64,000 bases of DNA from JACVRW01 sp963746825 (GTDB lineage Bacteria; Actinomycetota; Thermoleophilia; Solirubrobacterales; Thermoleophilaceae), in contig CAVVCU010000008.1 of NCBI GenBank assembly GCA_963746825.1, positions 124,001-188,000 on the forward strand, read 5' to 3'. Below are positions 49,836 to 58,831 of the stretch, in pieces. A program made the translations under genes and the position numbers. The number at the start of each line of letters is the position of its first letter. Position 1 is the stretch's first letter. The notes below the pieces were generated by a model that saw only the letters and a list, made by a program, of their open reading frames with translations, was not told the DNA's origin and ran no database searches.

Positions 49836-51508
49836 TGGAGGCGGGCGCGGCCGGCGGCGCGGCTCTGCCCGCCCGCACCAAGACGCTCATCCTGGTAGCG
49901 GCGATCCTCGGGACGACGGTGGTGACCGTCGACTCCACCGTGGTCAACGTCGCTCTGCCCGCCATCGAGGACGACCTGGGCGGTGGGCTGGCCGGCCAGC
50001 AGTGGACCTCGAACGCCTACCTGGTCACGCTCGGCTCGCTGCTGTTGATCGGCGGCTCGCTGGGAGACATCTTCGGCGAGCGCCGCGTGTTCGCGCTCGG
50101 CGTGGTGGGCTTCGGCGTGACCTCGATGGCCTGCGCCCTGGCGCCGACGATCGAGACTCTGGTGCTGGCCCGGGCGCTGCAGGGCGTGGCCGGGGCGGCG
50201 CTGACCCCCGCCGCGCTGGCGGTGATCGTGAACACCTTTCCCCCCGACGAGCGCGGCAAGGCGGTGGGGGCCTGGACCGCCTGGGGCGGCATCGGAACGG
50301 TGCTCGGGCCGCTGATCGGCGGTCAGCTCGTGGACAGCGCGTCCTGGCGCTGGATCTTCGCCATCAACGTGCCGGTCGTGATCGTCACGCTGATCCTCAT
50401 CCTGCGCGTGGTGCCCGCCGGGCGTGAGCGTGATCCCGACGCCCGGGTGGACGTGGTGGGCGCGGCGCTGTGCGCCTTCGGGCTGGCCGGGATGACGTTC
50501 GGCCTGATCGAGCAGCCGCTGCGCGGGTGGACCGATCCGCTGGTGGCCCTGCCCATGGTGCTCGGCGCTCTGCTGTTCGCCGGTTTCATCGTGTGGGAGG
50601 CGAGGACCTCTCACCCAATGCTGCCGCTGGGGCTCTTTCGCCGCCACAATTTCGCCTTCGGGAACATCGAGACCTTCGCCATGTACGGCGGACTGGGCCT
50701 GCTGTTCTTCTTCCTGGTGCTGTTCCTGCAGCAGGTGGCGGGCTTCAGCGCTCTGGAGGCCGGGAGCTCGTCGGTGCCCGTGACGATCGTCATGTTCCTG
50801 TGCTCGACTCGCTTCGGCGCTCTGGCCGATCGCTACGGGCCGCGCTTCTTCATGGGCGGGGGACCGCTGATCGCGGCGGCTGGAATGGCCATGCTGCTGC
50901 CGCTCGATGCCGACGTCGACTACTTCACGGATCTGCTGCCCGGGCTGTTGGTGTTCGCCGTCGGCCTGTCCATGACCGTGGCGCCGCTCACCGCCACCGT
51001 GCTGGCCGACGCCGACGACTCCAACGCCGGCATCGCCTCCGGGGTCAACAACGCGATCGCACGCGTGGCCGGCCTCGTGACCGTGGCCGCCGTGGGTGCG
51101 GTGGTGGCCGCCTCGTTCGGCTCGCGGCTGGACAGCGGGCTCGACGACGGGGTCACGTCGCGGCCCGAGGTGGCGGCCGCGGTCGAGCAGGCCAAGACGC
51201 AGCCGCTGGCCGCGGTGGAGGTACAGGGGGTCCCCGAGGACGTGCAGACGACGGTCGCCGAGGCCGGCGAGGACGCCTCGGTGGGAGCGTTCCGCGTGGG
51301 TATCGGGATCGCGACGGTGCTGGTGGCGCTGGGCGGCCTGCTGGGGCTGGTCGGCATCCGCAACCCGCGCCGCCAGGTGGACGCCAGCGACTGTCCCGGC
51401 GGGCAGCTCGTCGGCCATCCCGGTGAGGGGACCCGGCAGTCGCCGTGCGACTGGGACGCGGGCGTGGCTAGCCGCCCGGTCGTCGCTGCGCGGGGTACGG
51501 AATCGTGA
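49835..51508 (+). CDS. MFS transporter, DHA2 (14-helix) family
   Basis: A 557-residue major-facilitator exporter with 14 predicted helices. Motif D VDSTVVNVALPAI near the N-terminus, the conserved GGSLGDIFGERR loop, GWGWT-type motif AVGAWTAWGGIGTVLGPLIGG and WRWIFAINVPV mark the DHA2/EmrB group of multidrug exporters. ATG at 49835 overlaps the citrate synthase TGA by one base (TGATG), so translation is coupled. The last 30 residues overlap the convergent zinc-ribbon gene by 41 bases. Confidence 0.88.
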   Translation: MEAGAAGGAALPARTKTLILVAAILGTTVVTVDSTVVNVALPAIEDDLGGGLAGQQWTSNAYLVTLGSLLLIGGSLGDIFGERRVFALGVVGFGVTSMACALAPTIETLVLARALQGVAGAALTPAALAVIVNTFPPDERGKAVGAWTAWGGIGTVLGPLIGGQLVDSASWRWIFAINVPVVIVTLILILRVVPAGRERDPDARVDVVGAALCAFGLAGMTFGLIEQPLRGWTDPLVALPMVLGALLFAGFIVWEARTSHPMLPLGLFRRHNFAFGNIETFAMYGGLGLLFFFLVLFLQQVAGFSALEAGSSSVPVTIVMFLCSTRFGALADRYGPRFFMGGGPLIAAAGMAMLLPLDADVDYFTDLLPGLLVFAVGLSMTVAPLTATVLADADDSNAGIASGVNNAIARVAGLVTVAAVGAVVAASFGSRLDSGLDDGVTSRPEVAAAVEQAKTQPLAAVEVQGVPEDVQTTVAEAGEDASVGAFRVGIGIATVLVALGGLLGLVGIRNPRRQVDASDCPGGQLVGHPGEGTRQSPCDWDAGVASRPVVAARGTES

Positions 51509-51911
51509 TGTCGAGCTCCCCCCGCGCGTCCAGCCCGACGAGGATCAGCTGGGTGTCGCCGTTGGCGTAGCGGACCTGGCAGCGGGTCGAGCCGCCCGAG
51601 CGGATCGCGCGCCGGCAACGGACCGACGCGGTGTCGTCGTAGCCCGCGTTGGCGAACTGGCTCTCCAGCCGCCGTTCAGCGCTCGCCTGGGCCACCGGCA
51701 CCGGAGCGGCCGCCGGCCCGTCGCGGGTCAGCAGCGCCACGGCACCGGCGGCCACCACCAGCACGAGCGCGAGCAGCGCGACCGGCAGAGGACGCGGCCG
51801 GCCGATGCGACGCCGTTCGCGCCCCTCGAAGAACACGAAGCCGCACTGCTCGCAGCGCGGCGTGTGAGGCAGCGCCTCTGAGCCACAGCTCGGGCAGCTG
51901 GCGGCGATCAT
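51468..51911 (-). CDS. Zinc-ribbon membrane protein with extracytoplasmic domain
   Basis: A 147-residue protein: an N-terminal zinc ribbon (CPSCG ... CEQCG), a basic linker, one membrane helix (about 43-62), then an extracytoplasmic DUF4333-like domain with two Cys (VRCRRAIR ... RCQVRYANG). This layout is common in actinobacterial membrane proteins of unknown role. Its 3' end overlaps the MFS gene. It starts 9 bases from the divergent oxidase gene's longest start. Confidence 0.72.
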   Translation of the reverse strand: MIAASCPSCGSEALPHTPRCEQCGFVFFEGRERRRIGRPRPLPVALLALVLVVAAGAVALLTRDGPAAAPVPVAQASAERRLESQFANAGYDDTASVRCRRAIRSGGSTRCQVRYANGDTQLILVGLDARGELDITIPYPAQRRPGG

Positions 51912-51920
51912 GGATATAGA

Positions 51921-53486
51921 GTGGCGCAGATGAACCTCGCTGCGCAGCCGGCAACGCCGGCTGCTTGCGCAAAGACGAGCGTCGACCGCCGCCAGTTCCT
52001 CACCGGAGCCGCCGGCGGGGCCCTGGCCCTGGCGCTGCCGGGAGAGGCGCTCTCGGAGGCGCTGGCCCCGTCGACACTGTCCAACCGGGCCGCGCGGGCG
52101 CTGCGCTCGGCGGTGAAGGGGAGGGTGTTCTTTCCCCGCTCCCCGGGTTACTCGAGCGCGCGCCTGGTCTACAACCTGCGCTACGACGGCGCCCGCCCCG
52201 AGGCCGTGGTCCAGGCGGAGGGCACGGCGGACGTGGCCGCGGTGGTGAAGTGGGCCAACCGCTTCGACGTGCCGATCGTCGCGCGTTCGGGCGGACACAG
52301 CTACGCGGGCTACTCGACCCTGAGCAACGGGGTGGTGGTCGACCTCTCGAAGCTCGGCGGAGTGAACGTGTCCAACGGCCGGGCCCGGGTCGGCGCCGGC
52401 GTGCAGCTGATCGACCTGCAGCGCTCGCTCACCAGGCGCGGGCTCTCGGTGCCCTCCGGCTCGTGTCCCTCGGTGGGAGTGGCCGGGCTCACGCTGGGCG
52501 GGGGGCACGGCCTGGCGGGCCGGCGCTTCGGGCTCACGTGCGACAACCTGCGGGCGGCCACGATCGTGACCGCCGACGGCCGCGTGCGCCAGGTCGACGC
52601 CAACACCAACGAGGACCTCTACTGGGCCTGTCGCGGCGGTGGGGGTGGCAACTTCGGGATCGTCACCTCGTTCACCCTGGACACCCACCGAGCGCCCGGG
52701 GCGGCCTGGTTTCTCATCTCCTGGCCCTGGGCGCAGGCGGCCGAGGCGCTCGCGGCCTGGCAGCGCTTCGCGCCGGATGCGCCGGCCGCCCTCACCTCGA
52801 TCTTCAGTCTCGGCACCACGGGCGGCTCGGGCTCGCCTCGTGTGAGCGCGCTGGGGCAGTACTTCGGCTCGGAGTCGAGGCTGCGCAACCTGATCCGCCC
52901 GCTCACCCGCGTGGGCGGCGCCAGCGTGAGCGCCGGCAGCTCGAGCTACTTCTCGCTGGTGCTGCGCTGGGCCGGGTGCCTCGACGAGGGCTACCGGGCC
53001 TGCCACACCACCGGCACCAGCCCCGGCGGCACGATGCCGCGCGCCAGCTTCTTCGCCAAGTCCGACTACTTCGACAAGCCCCTCCCGCCACGCGGCCGCC
53101 AGACCATGATCGAGTGGATCGAGCGCCGCCAGCGCACACCCGGAGCGGGATCGGGCGCGCTGCTGCTCGACGCCTATGGCGGCGCCTACAACCGCCCGGC
53201 CGCCGACGCCACCGCGTTCGCGCACCGCGACATGCTCTTCTCGCTGCAGTACGGGGCCTACTTCGGCGGCAGCGCCGCCCCCAGCAAGCGCTGGATCAAC
53301 GGCGTGTGGAAGGCGCTGCGGCCCTACGTGTCCGGCCAGGCCTACCAGAACTACATCGACCCCCAGCTGACCACCTGGCAGCGGGCCTACTACGCGGGCA
53401 ACCTGCCGCGGCTGCGCGAGATCAAGAAGCAGGTCGACCCGGAGTTCAAGTTCCGGTTTCGGCAGGCGATCCCGCCGGCGGCCTAG
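51921..53486 (+). CDS. Tat-exported FAD-binding oxidoreductase, BBE-like (bicovalent flavin)
   Basis: A 521-residue oxidoreductase of the VAO/berberine-bridge group. The N-terminus has a Tat signal, DRRQFLTGAAGGALALAL. The FAD-binding domain carries both bicovalent flavin attachment sites: His126 in SGGHSYAG and Cys182 in GSCPSVG. The C-terminal BBE domain ends YQNYIDPQLTTWQRAYY. Such enzymes oxidise alcohols or carbohydrates with oxygen outside the cytoplasm. Numbering is from the GTG at 51921; an ATG at 51930 is equally plausible. No strong ribosome binding site is visible. Confidence 0.85.
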   Translation: MAQMNLAAQPATPAACAKTSVDRRQFLTGAAGGALALALPGEALSEALAPSTLSNRAARALRSAVKGRVFFPRSPGYSSARLVYNLRYDGARPEAVVQAEGTADVAAVVKWANRFDVPIVARSGGHSYAGYSTLSNGVVVDLSKLGGVNVSNGRARVGAGVQLIDLQRSLTRRGLSVPSGSCPSVGVAGLTLGGGHGLAGRRFGLTCDNLRAATIVTADGRVRQVDANTNEDLYWACRGGGGGNFGIVTSFTLDTHRAPGAAWFLISWPWAQAAEALAAWQRFAPDAPAALTSIFSLGTTGGSGSPRVSALGQYFGSESRLRNLIRPLTRVGGASVSAGSSSYFSLVLRWAGCLDEGYRACHTTGTSPGGTMPRASFFAKSDYFDKPLPPRGRQTMIEWIERRQRTPGAGSGALLLDAYGGAYNRPAADATAFAHRDMLFSLQYGAYFGGSAAPSKRWINGVWKALRPYVSGQAYQNYIDPQLTTWQRAYYAGNLPRLREIKKQVDPEFKFRFRQAIPPAA

Positions 53487-53496
53487 CGGCGCCGCG

Positions 53497-54150
53497 TCAG
53501 CCGATCAGCCGGACGGTTCCGCGGACGACGAAGAACAGCCCGGCGGCGGCGAGCAGCACCACCACGGCAGCACGGCCGTGGCGATCGACCAGGGTCTGAA
53601 TGGCGCCGAGCCCGCGCTCGACCGGGCCGGGCGCGACCAGGCTGAGGGCAACGGGCACCCAGGCGGGAATGCTGGCCAGGCCCACTAACACCAGCGCGAG
53701 GAACGCCCGGCCCGGGAAGTCGACGTCGGCGGCGGAGATCTCCTTGGCGGCCGGCAGCATCAGGGCGAGTGTCGTGAAGTTGGTGGCCATCGCGAAGATG
53801 CCGAAGGGAAACGCCGCCCCGGCCCGGTGTGGGCTGCCGGAGTCCTTCGGCTTGGCCCCGCGACGGCCTCCCGTGGCTCGGACAACGAAGGCGACGAGCA
53901 GCAACAGCAGGCCGAGTGCGAGATCGAGCGAGGCGTCGAGCCGTGGTTCAGTGGGAAGCGATATCGCTCGCCCGAAGACCATGAGCGCGAACACGACGAC
54001 CAACAGGGTCAGGATGCCGCCGGCCGCGAAACGCAGGCCCGCGCGCCGGCCGCCGGGGCCGGCGAGCAGCACGGTCTGCTCCGTCAGCAGGACCGGGCTG
54101 ACCGACGCGGCCAGGCCCAGCGGGATGACGATGCCGAGAGCTGCCAGCAA
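53497..54150 (-). CDS. GAP-family (Sap/LysE-superfamily) membrane protein
   Basis: A 217-residue protein with six hydrophobic segments of the GAP/Sap family (relatives of the mycobacterial sulfolipid-addressing protein). SVSPVLLTEQTVLL, FGIFAMATNFTTLAL and VALSLVAPG segments are visible. Likely exports a lipid or small metabolite; no substrate can be given. Last gene of a four-gene minus-strand operon. A second family member is at 59333-60010. Confidence 0.72.
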   Translation of the reverse strand: MLAALGIVIPLGLAASVSPVLLTEQTVLLAGPGGRRAGLRFAAGGILTLLVVVFALMVFGRAISLPTEPRLDASLDLALGLLLLLVAFVVRATGGRRGAKPKDSGSPHRAGAAFPFGIFAMATNFTTLALMLPAAKEISAADVDFPGRAFLALVLVGLASIPAWVPVALSLVAPGPVERGLGAIQTLVDRHGRAAVVVLLAAAGLFFVVRGTVRLIG

Positions 54151-54174
54151 GGCGCGCGCGATTCTACGGCGCTG

Positions 54175-54714
54175 TTACGGCTTGCGTTCCTCCGGCCCGG
54201 CGCCCTCGCCCCCCAGCCGAAGCTGCTCTCCCTCCTCCGCCCGGTAGGGCTCGAACTCCGGCGGCGGCAGCGGTTCGGTGGGCGCGGCGAGCGGCTGTGT
54301 GGGCGCGTCGGGGCGGGGGGCGCGCGGGGCCGGCCGCGCACGCCGCTCGGGCGGGATGTCGTCCGGTGGGCGCTTGGCGCGCTCGCGGGCGCCGGCCGCG
54401 ATCAGGATGGCGGCGCAGCCCAGAGCGAGCAGGTTCTGGCCCAGCGGGCGGTCGAACAGCCGGGCGACGATCAGGGCCGCGGCCCAGATGCCGGCCACGG
54501 CGATCACCGTGCCGTCGCCGAAGGGCAGGTGGAACTGCTTGCCGAGCGCGCGGGCGCGCAGCAGCGCGAGCACGCCCAGGGCCACGAGGATCTCCGCGAC
54601 CTCCACGAAGGAGAAGGGACCGAACGTGCTCACGGCCAGCAGCACCGCGCCCACGGCCGCCGCCCTCTGCTCGGTGTTCAGGGCGCGAAAGGCCGCGCCC
54701 AGCTCAGCGATCAT
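54175..54714 (-). CDS. Membrane protein with Pro-rich tail, unknown function
   Basis: A 179-residue protein: four hydrophobic segments in the first 105 residues, then a proline-rich, charged C-terminal tail (PAPRAPRPDAPTQPLAAP, then EPLPPPEFEPY). The ATG at 54714 overlaps the DUF2203 stop by 11 bases, so it is co-translated. No known family was recognised. Confidence 0.62.
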   Translation of the reverse strand: MIAELGAAFRALNTEQRAAAVGAVLLAVSTFGPFSFVEVAEILVALGVLALLRARALGKQFHLPFGDGTVIAVAGIWAAALIVARLFDRPLGQNLLALGCAAILIAAGARERAKRPPDDIPPERRARPAPRAPRPDAPTQPLAAPTEPLPPPEFEPYRAEEGEQLRLGGEGAGPEERKP

Positions 54715-55090
54715 CGAGCGTCCGCCGGCCCGCGAAGCCGGCGTCCGGCTCGTGCCAGAAGCCGATCTCCTCCTCGCCCTCCTGCCAGCAGAGGTAGATC
54801 TCGTCCTCGTCGCGGAGCGCGGGGAAGTCGACGAGTCCGCTGTCGAGGTCACGCAGGACTATTTCGCGGTCGCGCAGCCAGATCATCCCGTCGCGCAATT
54901 CGAGGAACCCCTCCGAAACCGTGCGGCCCGGCTCACCGCCGCCGTTGGTGGCGCTGGCCGCGGCCAGCGCCGCGCGGGCCTCGGCGTCACCGAGCCGGTC
55001 GCGGGCCGAGCGCATGCCTTCGAGCAGCTCCGTCACCGGATCCAGCAGAGCCGTTGCCTCCTCGATCGAGTAGTGGCGCGAGTGGCTCAC
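54704..55090 (-). CDS. DUF2203 domain-containing protein
   Basis: A 128-residue protein of the DUF2203 family: an N-terminal SIEEATALLDPVTELLEGM helix and a C-terminal ending YLCWQEGEEEIGFWHEPDAGFAGR typical of the family. Function unknown. GTG overlaps the EVE gene stop by 4 bases; second gene of the operon EVE - DUF2203 - membrane protein - GAP. Confidence 0.78.
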   Translation of the reverse strand: MSHSRHYSIEEATALLDPVTELLEGMRSARDRLGDAEARAALAAASATNGGGEPGRTVSEGFLELRDGMIWLRDREIVLRDLDSGLVDFPALRDEDEIYLCWQEGEEEIGFWHEPDAGFAGRRTLDDR

Positions 55091-55542
55091 GCCGGAGCGG
55101 GAGCCGCCTCGCGGAGGCGACGCTCCAGCAGATCGGCGTCGGCGTCGGTGATGGTTCGCAGCTGGCCCTGGAAGGCGAGATGCCAGTGCTCGGCCGGCCA
55201 CTTGCGGACGTGCTCCAGCTCGAGTGCGACGTCGATTGCCGGGACGAAGGCGTCCTCGTCGAGCACCAGCTCGGGCTCGGTCTCGAATCGCCATGGATAG
55301 GGGTCGGCCTTGCCCGGCTTGCCCGGCCAGATCTTCTCGCGGTCCTCGTACATCTCGCCGGTCACGCGCACGATGCCGCCAAAGGCCTGGATACCCGTCA
55401 CGTAGAAGACGATCCGGTCGCCCGGCTCGACGTCCTCGGCCATCCGGCGCCGGCCCTCCTTGGCCCCAATCACGCGGAAGCCGTGCTCGCGGGTGGCGCG
55501 AAAGTTGTCGAGCGATCCGGTGAGCACCCATGTCTTGGCCAT
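55087..55542 (-). CDS. EVE domain-containing protein
   Basis: A 151-residue EVE/PUA-like domain protein: KTWVLTGSLDNFRATREHGF, GDRIVFYVTG, FGGIVRVTGEMY and WPAEHWHLAFQGQLRTI. EVE domains read modified nucleotides in DNA or RNA. In defence islands they are often attached to nucleases, but no such partner is next to it here. Start at 55542 (MAKTW) with GGAG 6 bases upstream is preferred over the ATG at 55551. It is 47 bases from the divergent sulfatase-like gene. Confidence 0.82.
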   Translation of the reverse strand: MAKTWVLTGSLDNFRATREHGFRVIGAKEGRRRMAEDVEPGDRIVFYVTGIQAFGGIVRVTGEMYEDREKIWPGKPGKADPYPWRFETEPELVLDEDAFVPAIDVALELEHVRKWPAEHWHLAFQGQLRTITDADADLLERRLREAAPAPA

Positions 55543-55589
55543 CGGCTCCAAGCCTACTCCCGGCGCGCGGCTACTGTTCCCGGCTGCCG

Positions 55590-57068
55590 ATGGCGGACGA
55601 GCTCACACGGAGGCGCCTGATGCAGGCGGGCGCGGGCGCCGCCGGCCTCACGCTGCTTGGAGCTGCGGGGTGCGACAAGGACGACGAGGCCGCGGGCTTC
55701 AAGCGCCAGCCCGCCCCGCCCAACGCGATGAACGTGGTGGTCGTGGTGATGGACAGCCTGCGCGTTGACCACGTCTACGGCCCGCGCGCCAAGACCCCCT
55801 CGATGAACAAGGTGGCGAAGGAAGCGCTGCGCTTCACGCGCGCCTACCCCGAGGGCATGCCCACCATCCCCGCTCGCCGCGCGATCATGGCCGGGCGGCG
55901 CACCTTTCCCTTCCGGAACTGGCACCCCTACCGCGACCTTCCCCCTCAGCCGGGCTGGGAGCCCGTGGGCAGCGACGGCAAGATGTGGGCCGAGGTGCTG
56001 CGCGAGCAGGGCTGGACCACCGGTTACGTCACCGACAATCCGCACATCCTGCTTGGCGTGCACAAGCCCTTTCGCCAGAAGTTCGACCGCGTGGAGCTCG
56101 TCGACGGCCAGGTGCCGCTGCGCAAGAAGCCCAAGCGCAAGGTCTCGAAGGCCGAGCTCAACCGCCACCTGCCGCCGGTCCTGCGGGGCTCGCGCTCCGA
56201 GCCGAGGATGGCGGCCTACCTGGCCGCCAACCCGCGCGACCGCTCCGAGGAGGAGTTCCTCGCCGCTCGCGTGTTTCGCAACGGCATGAACTGGATCGAA
56301 TGGGCGCGCGCCCGCCAGCCGTTTGCGCTCACGATCGACTGCTTCGACGCGCACGAGCCCTGGGACGCCCCGCGCCGCATCAAGGACATCTACGGCACGC
56401 CGAGCGCACGCCTGGAGCCGATCCAGCCCTTCCCCACCCCATCGGCCAAATACGGCGAGCTCGGCTTGAGCCAGCAGATCCTTCGTCGCATGCGCCAGCT
56501 CTACGCGGCCGAGGTCACGCTCGTCGACGCATGGCTGGGTCGCTTCCTCGACCGTCTCGCCAACCTCGGCCTGGCCGAGAACACGATGGTGGTGCTGCTG
56601 AGCGATCACGGGGTGCTGCTGGGCGAGTACGGCTGGGTGGGAAAGCGCTACGACGAGATCCACGAGGAGCTGTCTCACGTGCCCTTCCTGATCCGCCATC
56701 CCGCGGGGAACGGAAAGGGGCAGGCCAGCCCCTATTTCGCCTCCACCCACGACGTCGGGCCGACGGTGCTCTCGGTGCTGGGCCAGGAGACGCCGGACCA
56801 CATGGACGGCGTGGATCTCTCACCCCTGCTGGACGGCAAGCGCCCGGCCAAGAAGCGCACGTACCGCACCGCGGCCTACAACGACCACGTGGCCGCGGCC
56901 GACGACAAGTGGCTGCTCATCTCCGACAACCAGGGACGGGAGAAGCGCCTCTACGCGCTGGGGAACGAGAGGCGCAACGTGGCGAGCCGCAACCCCCAGC
57001 ACGTGCGCCGGCTGTGGGGCCACGTGATGAAGGACGCCGGTTCCAAGGAGCTGCCGAGCTTCAAGTAG
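55590..57068 (+). CDS. Alkaline-phosphatase-superfamily (sulfatase-like) Tat lipoprotein with Thr at the nucleophile position
   Basis: A 492-residue protein with a twin-arginine signal (TRRRLMQAGAG) ending in a lipobox LGAAGC (Cys28). Sulfatase-superfamily metal-binding features are present: MDSLRVDHVYG at 54-64 and LLSDHGVLLGEYG near 345. The formylglycine motif C/S-x-P-x-R reads T92-I-P-A-R96, so the residue that must be Cys or Ser is Thr. Thr is the nucleophile in phospho-transferring relatives (nucleotide pyrophosphatases and phosphoethanolamine transferases), which suggests a phosphodiesterase or phosphotransfer activity rather than sulfatase. The substrate is unknown. Confidence 0.8.
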   Translation: MADELTRRRLMQAGAGAAGLTLLGAAGCDKDDEAAGFKRQPAPPNAMNVVVVVMDSLRVDHVYGPRAKTPSMNKVAKEALRFTRAYPEGMPTIPARRAIMAGRRTFPFRNWHPYRDLPPQPGWEPVGSDGKMWAEVLREQGWTTGYVTDNPHILLGVHKPFRQKFDRVELVDGQVPLRKKPKRKVSKAELNRHLPPVLRGSRSEPRMAAYLAANPRDRSEEEFLAARVFRNGMNWIEWARARQPFALTIDCFDAHEPWDAPRRIKDIYGTPSARLEPIQPFPTPSAKYGELGLSQQILRRMRQLYAAEVTLVDAWLGRFLDRLANLGLAENTMVVLLSDHGVLLGEYGWVGKRYDEIHEELSHVPFLIRHPAGNGKGQASPYFASTHDVGPTVLSVLGQETPDHMDGVDLSPLLDGKRPAKKRTYRTAAYNDHVAAADDKWLLISDNQGREKRLYALGNERRNVASRNPQHVRRLWGHVMKDAGSKELPSFK

Positions 57069-57084
57069 GCCCGCGCAGGGCGCC

Positions 57085-57471
57085 TCAGCCCTCGTATGCG
57101 TCGGCGAAGAAGTCGGCGTCCTTCTGTGTGGGCGCCTCGAGCACCACCGTCCCGACGATGGTGGTCTGATCGCCCTTCGCGGCGACTGCGTCGGCGTAGT
57201 CGCTCGCCTTCGCCTCCGAGGCAAAGGATCGCGCGCTACCGCTCTTGTCGCCGCTGATCTCGACCCCGGCCTGCGCACCCTCCAGCGATGCCTTCGGCAG
57301 CTTGGTCACGGTGAGCCCCTGGCCCTCGAGCGCGGTGGTCAGGCCATCGAAGGCCTTCGAGGGCGGCGGGGCGACGGCCTCACCGCCCGAGTCGTCGTCG
57401 CCGCATCCGGCTGCGGCCAGCGCCAAGACCGCGACCAAGCCGAGCGCCAGCAGGTAACGCTTGCCCTTCAC
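57085..57471 (-). CDS. Small lipoprotein, unknown function
   Basis: A 128-residue lipoprotein from a GTG at 57471: basic start, hydrophobic stretch (LLALGLVAVLALAAAGC, lipobox AAGC) and an acidic linker. The mature part has a SKAFDGLTTALEGQGLTVTKL helix-strand pair and a C-terminal EAPTQKDADFFADAYEG. No family recognised. It is convergent with the sulfatase-like gene. Confidence 0.65.
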   Translation of the reverse strand: MKGKRYLLALGLVAVLALAAAGCGDDDSGGEAVAPPPSKAFDGLTTALEGQGLTVTKLPKASLEGAQAGVEISGDKSGSARSFASEAKASDYADAVAAKGDQTTIVGTVVLEAPTQKDADFFADAYEG

Positions 57472-57628
57472 CGTCGCAAGTGTTCCCGGGGCCGGTAGGC
57501 CTGGCAAGGTGGCGCGCACCCGCGCGGCGCGGAAGCCAGCATCCCGCTGCTGGAAGGTTGCTTGCATTTATGACCTTGTCGAGCTCGCGGGCTTGCGCTC
57601 ACGGCCCAGAGGTGGGACGGTCTTGGCG

Positions 57629-58273
57629 ATGGCGGACTCGCTACTCGCCAACACTGCTCGCATGGCCGGTTTCGCGCTGCGTCCCGTCACGGGAGCAGCC
57701 TCCTTGGGCCTACGGCTCGAGCGCCGGGCGCGCAAAGGGGCTCAGACGGCCGCCACCGAAGCCGCGCTCGCCGGGCTCGACGCGCTCCTGGCGTCGCGGC
57801 TGGCGGCCGAGTCGGTCGACCGGGTGCTGACGAGCCCGATCGTCGAAGCGGTCACGCGAGACGTGATCCGGCACGCGGTGATCGAGCGGGTGGCCGGCGA
57901 GCTGACGGACAGCAACGCGGTGGGCACGATCACCGAGGTGGTGCTCGCCGACGGCACGATGGAGCGAGCGGCGGCGCGGGTGATCGAGGGCCCCGAGCTC
58001 GAGAGGGTGGTGACCTCCGCCCTCGACAGCCCGGCGATGGAGCGCCTCGTGGCCCGCGTGCTCGACAGCAAGGAGCTGTGGGTGGTGGTGGACGAGATCG
58101 CTCACAGCCCGTCCGTGACCGACGCGATCGCGCGCCAGAGCATCGGTTTCGCCGATCAGGTAGCCGGCGGTGTGCGGACGCGCTCGCAGACCGCCGACAC
58201 GTGGCTCGAGACCAGGGTGCGGCGGGCGCTGCGGCGCCCCCCGGCCGCCGCACCACCCACTGACACGCCATGA
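57629..58273 (+). CDS. Conserved protein of unknown function (helical, membrane-adjacent)
   Basis: A 214-residue mainly helical protein with repeating segments (EAVTRDVIRHAVIERVAGEL; RVVTSALDSPAMERLVARVL) about 40 residues apart that look like internal duplications around a V-x-x-V-L-D/E-S motif. It has no clear transmembrane helix. ATG at 57629. It overlaps the RDD-family gene by 4 bases and heads a set of four plus-strand genes. Function unknown. Confidence 0.65.
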   Translation: MADSLLANTARMAGFALRPVTGAASLGLRLERRARKGAQTAATEAALAGLDALLASRLAAESVDRVLTSPIVEAVTRDVIRHAVIERVAGELTDSNAVGTITEVVLADGTMERAAARVIEGPELERVVTSALDSPAMERLVARVLDSKELWVVVDEIAHSPSVTDAIARQSIGFADQVAGGVRTRSQTADTWLETRVRRALRRPPAAAPPTDTP

Positions 58274-58797
58274 GCCACGTCGTCCGCCGCGCCATGCGGA
58301 CCGCCCGTCCCGAGCAGGCCGTGGCCGCTGCGCAGGCTCTTCCCGCTGAGCCGTCTTACCAGGGCCTGATCACTAGGGCGATCGCCTTCGTGGTGGATGC
58401 GGCGATCATCAACCTGGTGGCCATGGGGGTGGGCGTGGCGGCCGGGCTCGCGTTATCGGTGCTGCCGCTGTCCGAGTCGCTCGATCCGGTGCTGATCTCG
58501 CTGGGGGGACTCGCGTACCTGCTCTGGTGGACCGGGTACTTCGTGGTCTTCTGGTCCTCGACCGGCGAGACGCCGGGCGACCGGCTCATGCACATCCGCG
58601 TGTGTGTGGCCGAGCACGGCGGGGTCCCGTCGCCGATCCGCGCGCTCGTTCGCCTGGGTGCGATGGTGCTCGCGGCGCTCCCGCTGTTCGCCGGTTTCCT
58701 GCCGATCTTGGTCGACGAGCGCCGCCGCGGTTTGCACGACATGATCGCCGGCACCGTGGTGATCGGGGTGCCAGATGACCTCACCCCTTCCGGGTGA
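58270..58797 (+). CDS. RDD-family membrane protein
   Basis: A 175-residue RDD-family protein: an R at the start of the first helix (LITRAIAFVVDAAIINLV), a D in that helix, three hydrophobic segments and the TGETPGDRLMHIRV plus DERRRGLHDMIAGTVV signatures. Function of RDD proteins is usually unknown; some act in transport or sodium homeostasis. ATG at 58270 overlaps the previous gene by 4 bases. Confidence 0.85.
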   Translation: MSHVVRRAMRTARPEQAVAAAQALPAEPSYQGLITRAIAFVVDAAIINLVAMGVGVAAGLALSVLPLSESLDPVLISLGGLAYLLWWTGYFVVFWSSTGETPGDRLMHIRVCVAEHGGVPSPIRALVRLGAMVLAALPLFAGFLPILVDERRRGLHDMIAGTVVIGVPDDLTPSG

Positions 58798-58831
58798 TTG
58801 CCGCTCACCCGGGCGCCGCCAGACTGGGCCG

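Noticed and set aside
55087..55542. EVE protein as part of a defence island
   Set aside because: No nuclease, methyltransferase or other defence gene lies nearby; neighbours are DUF2203 and membrane proteins.
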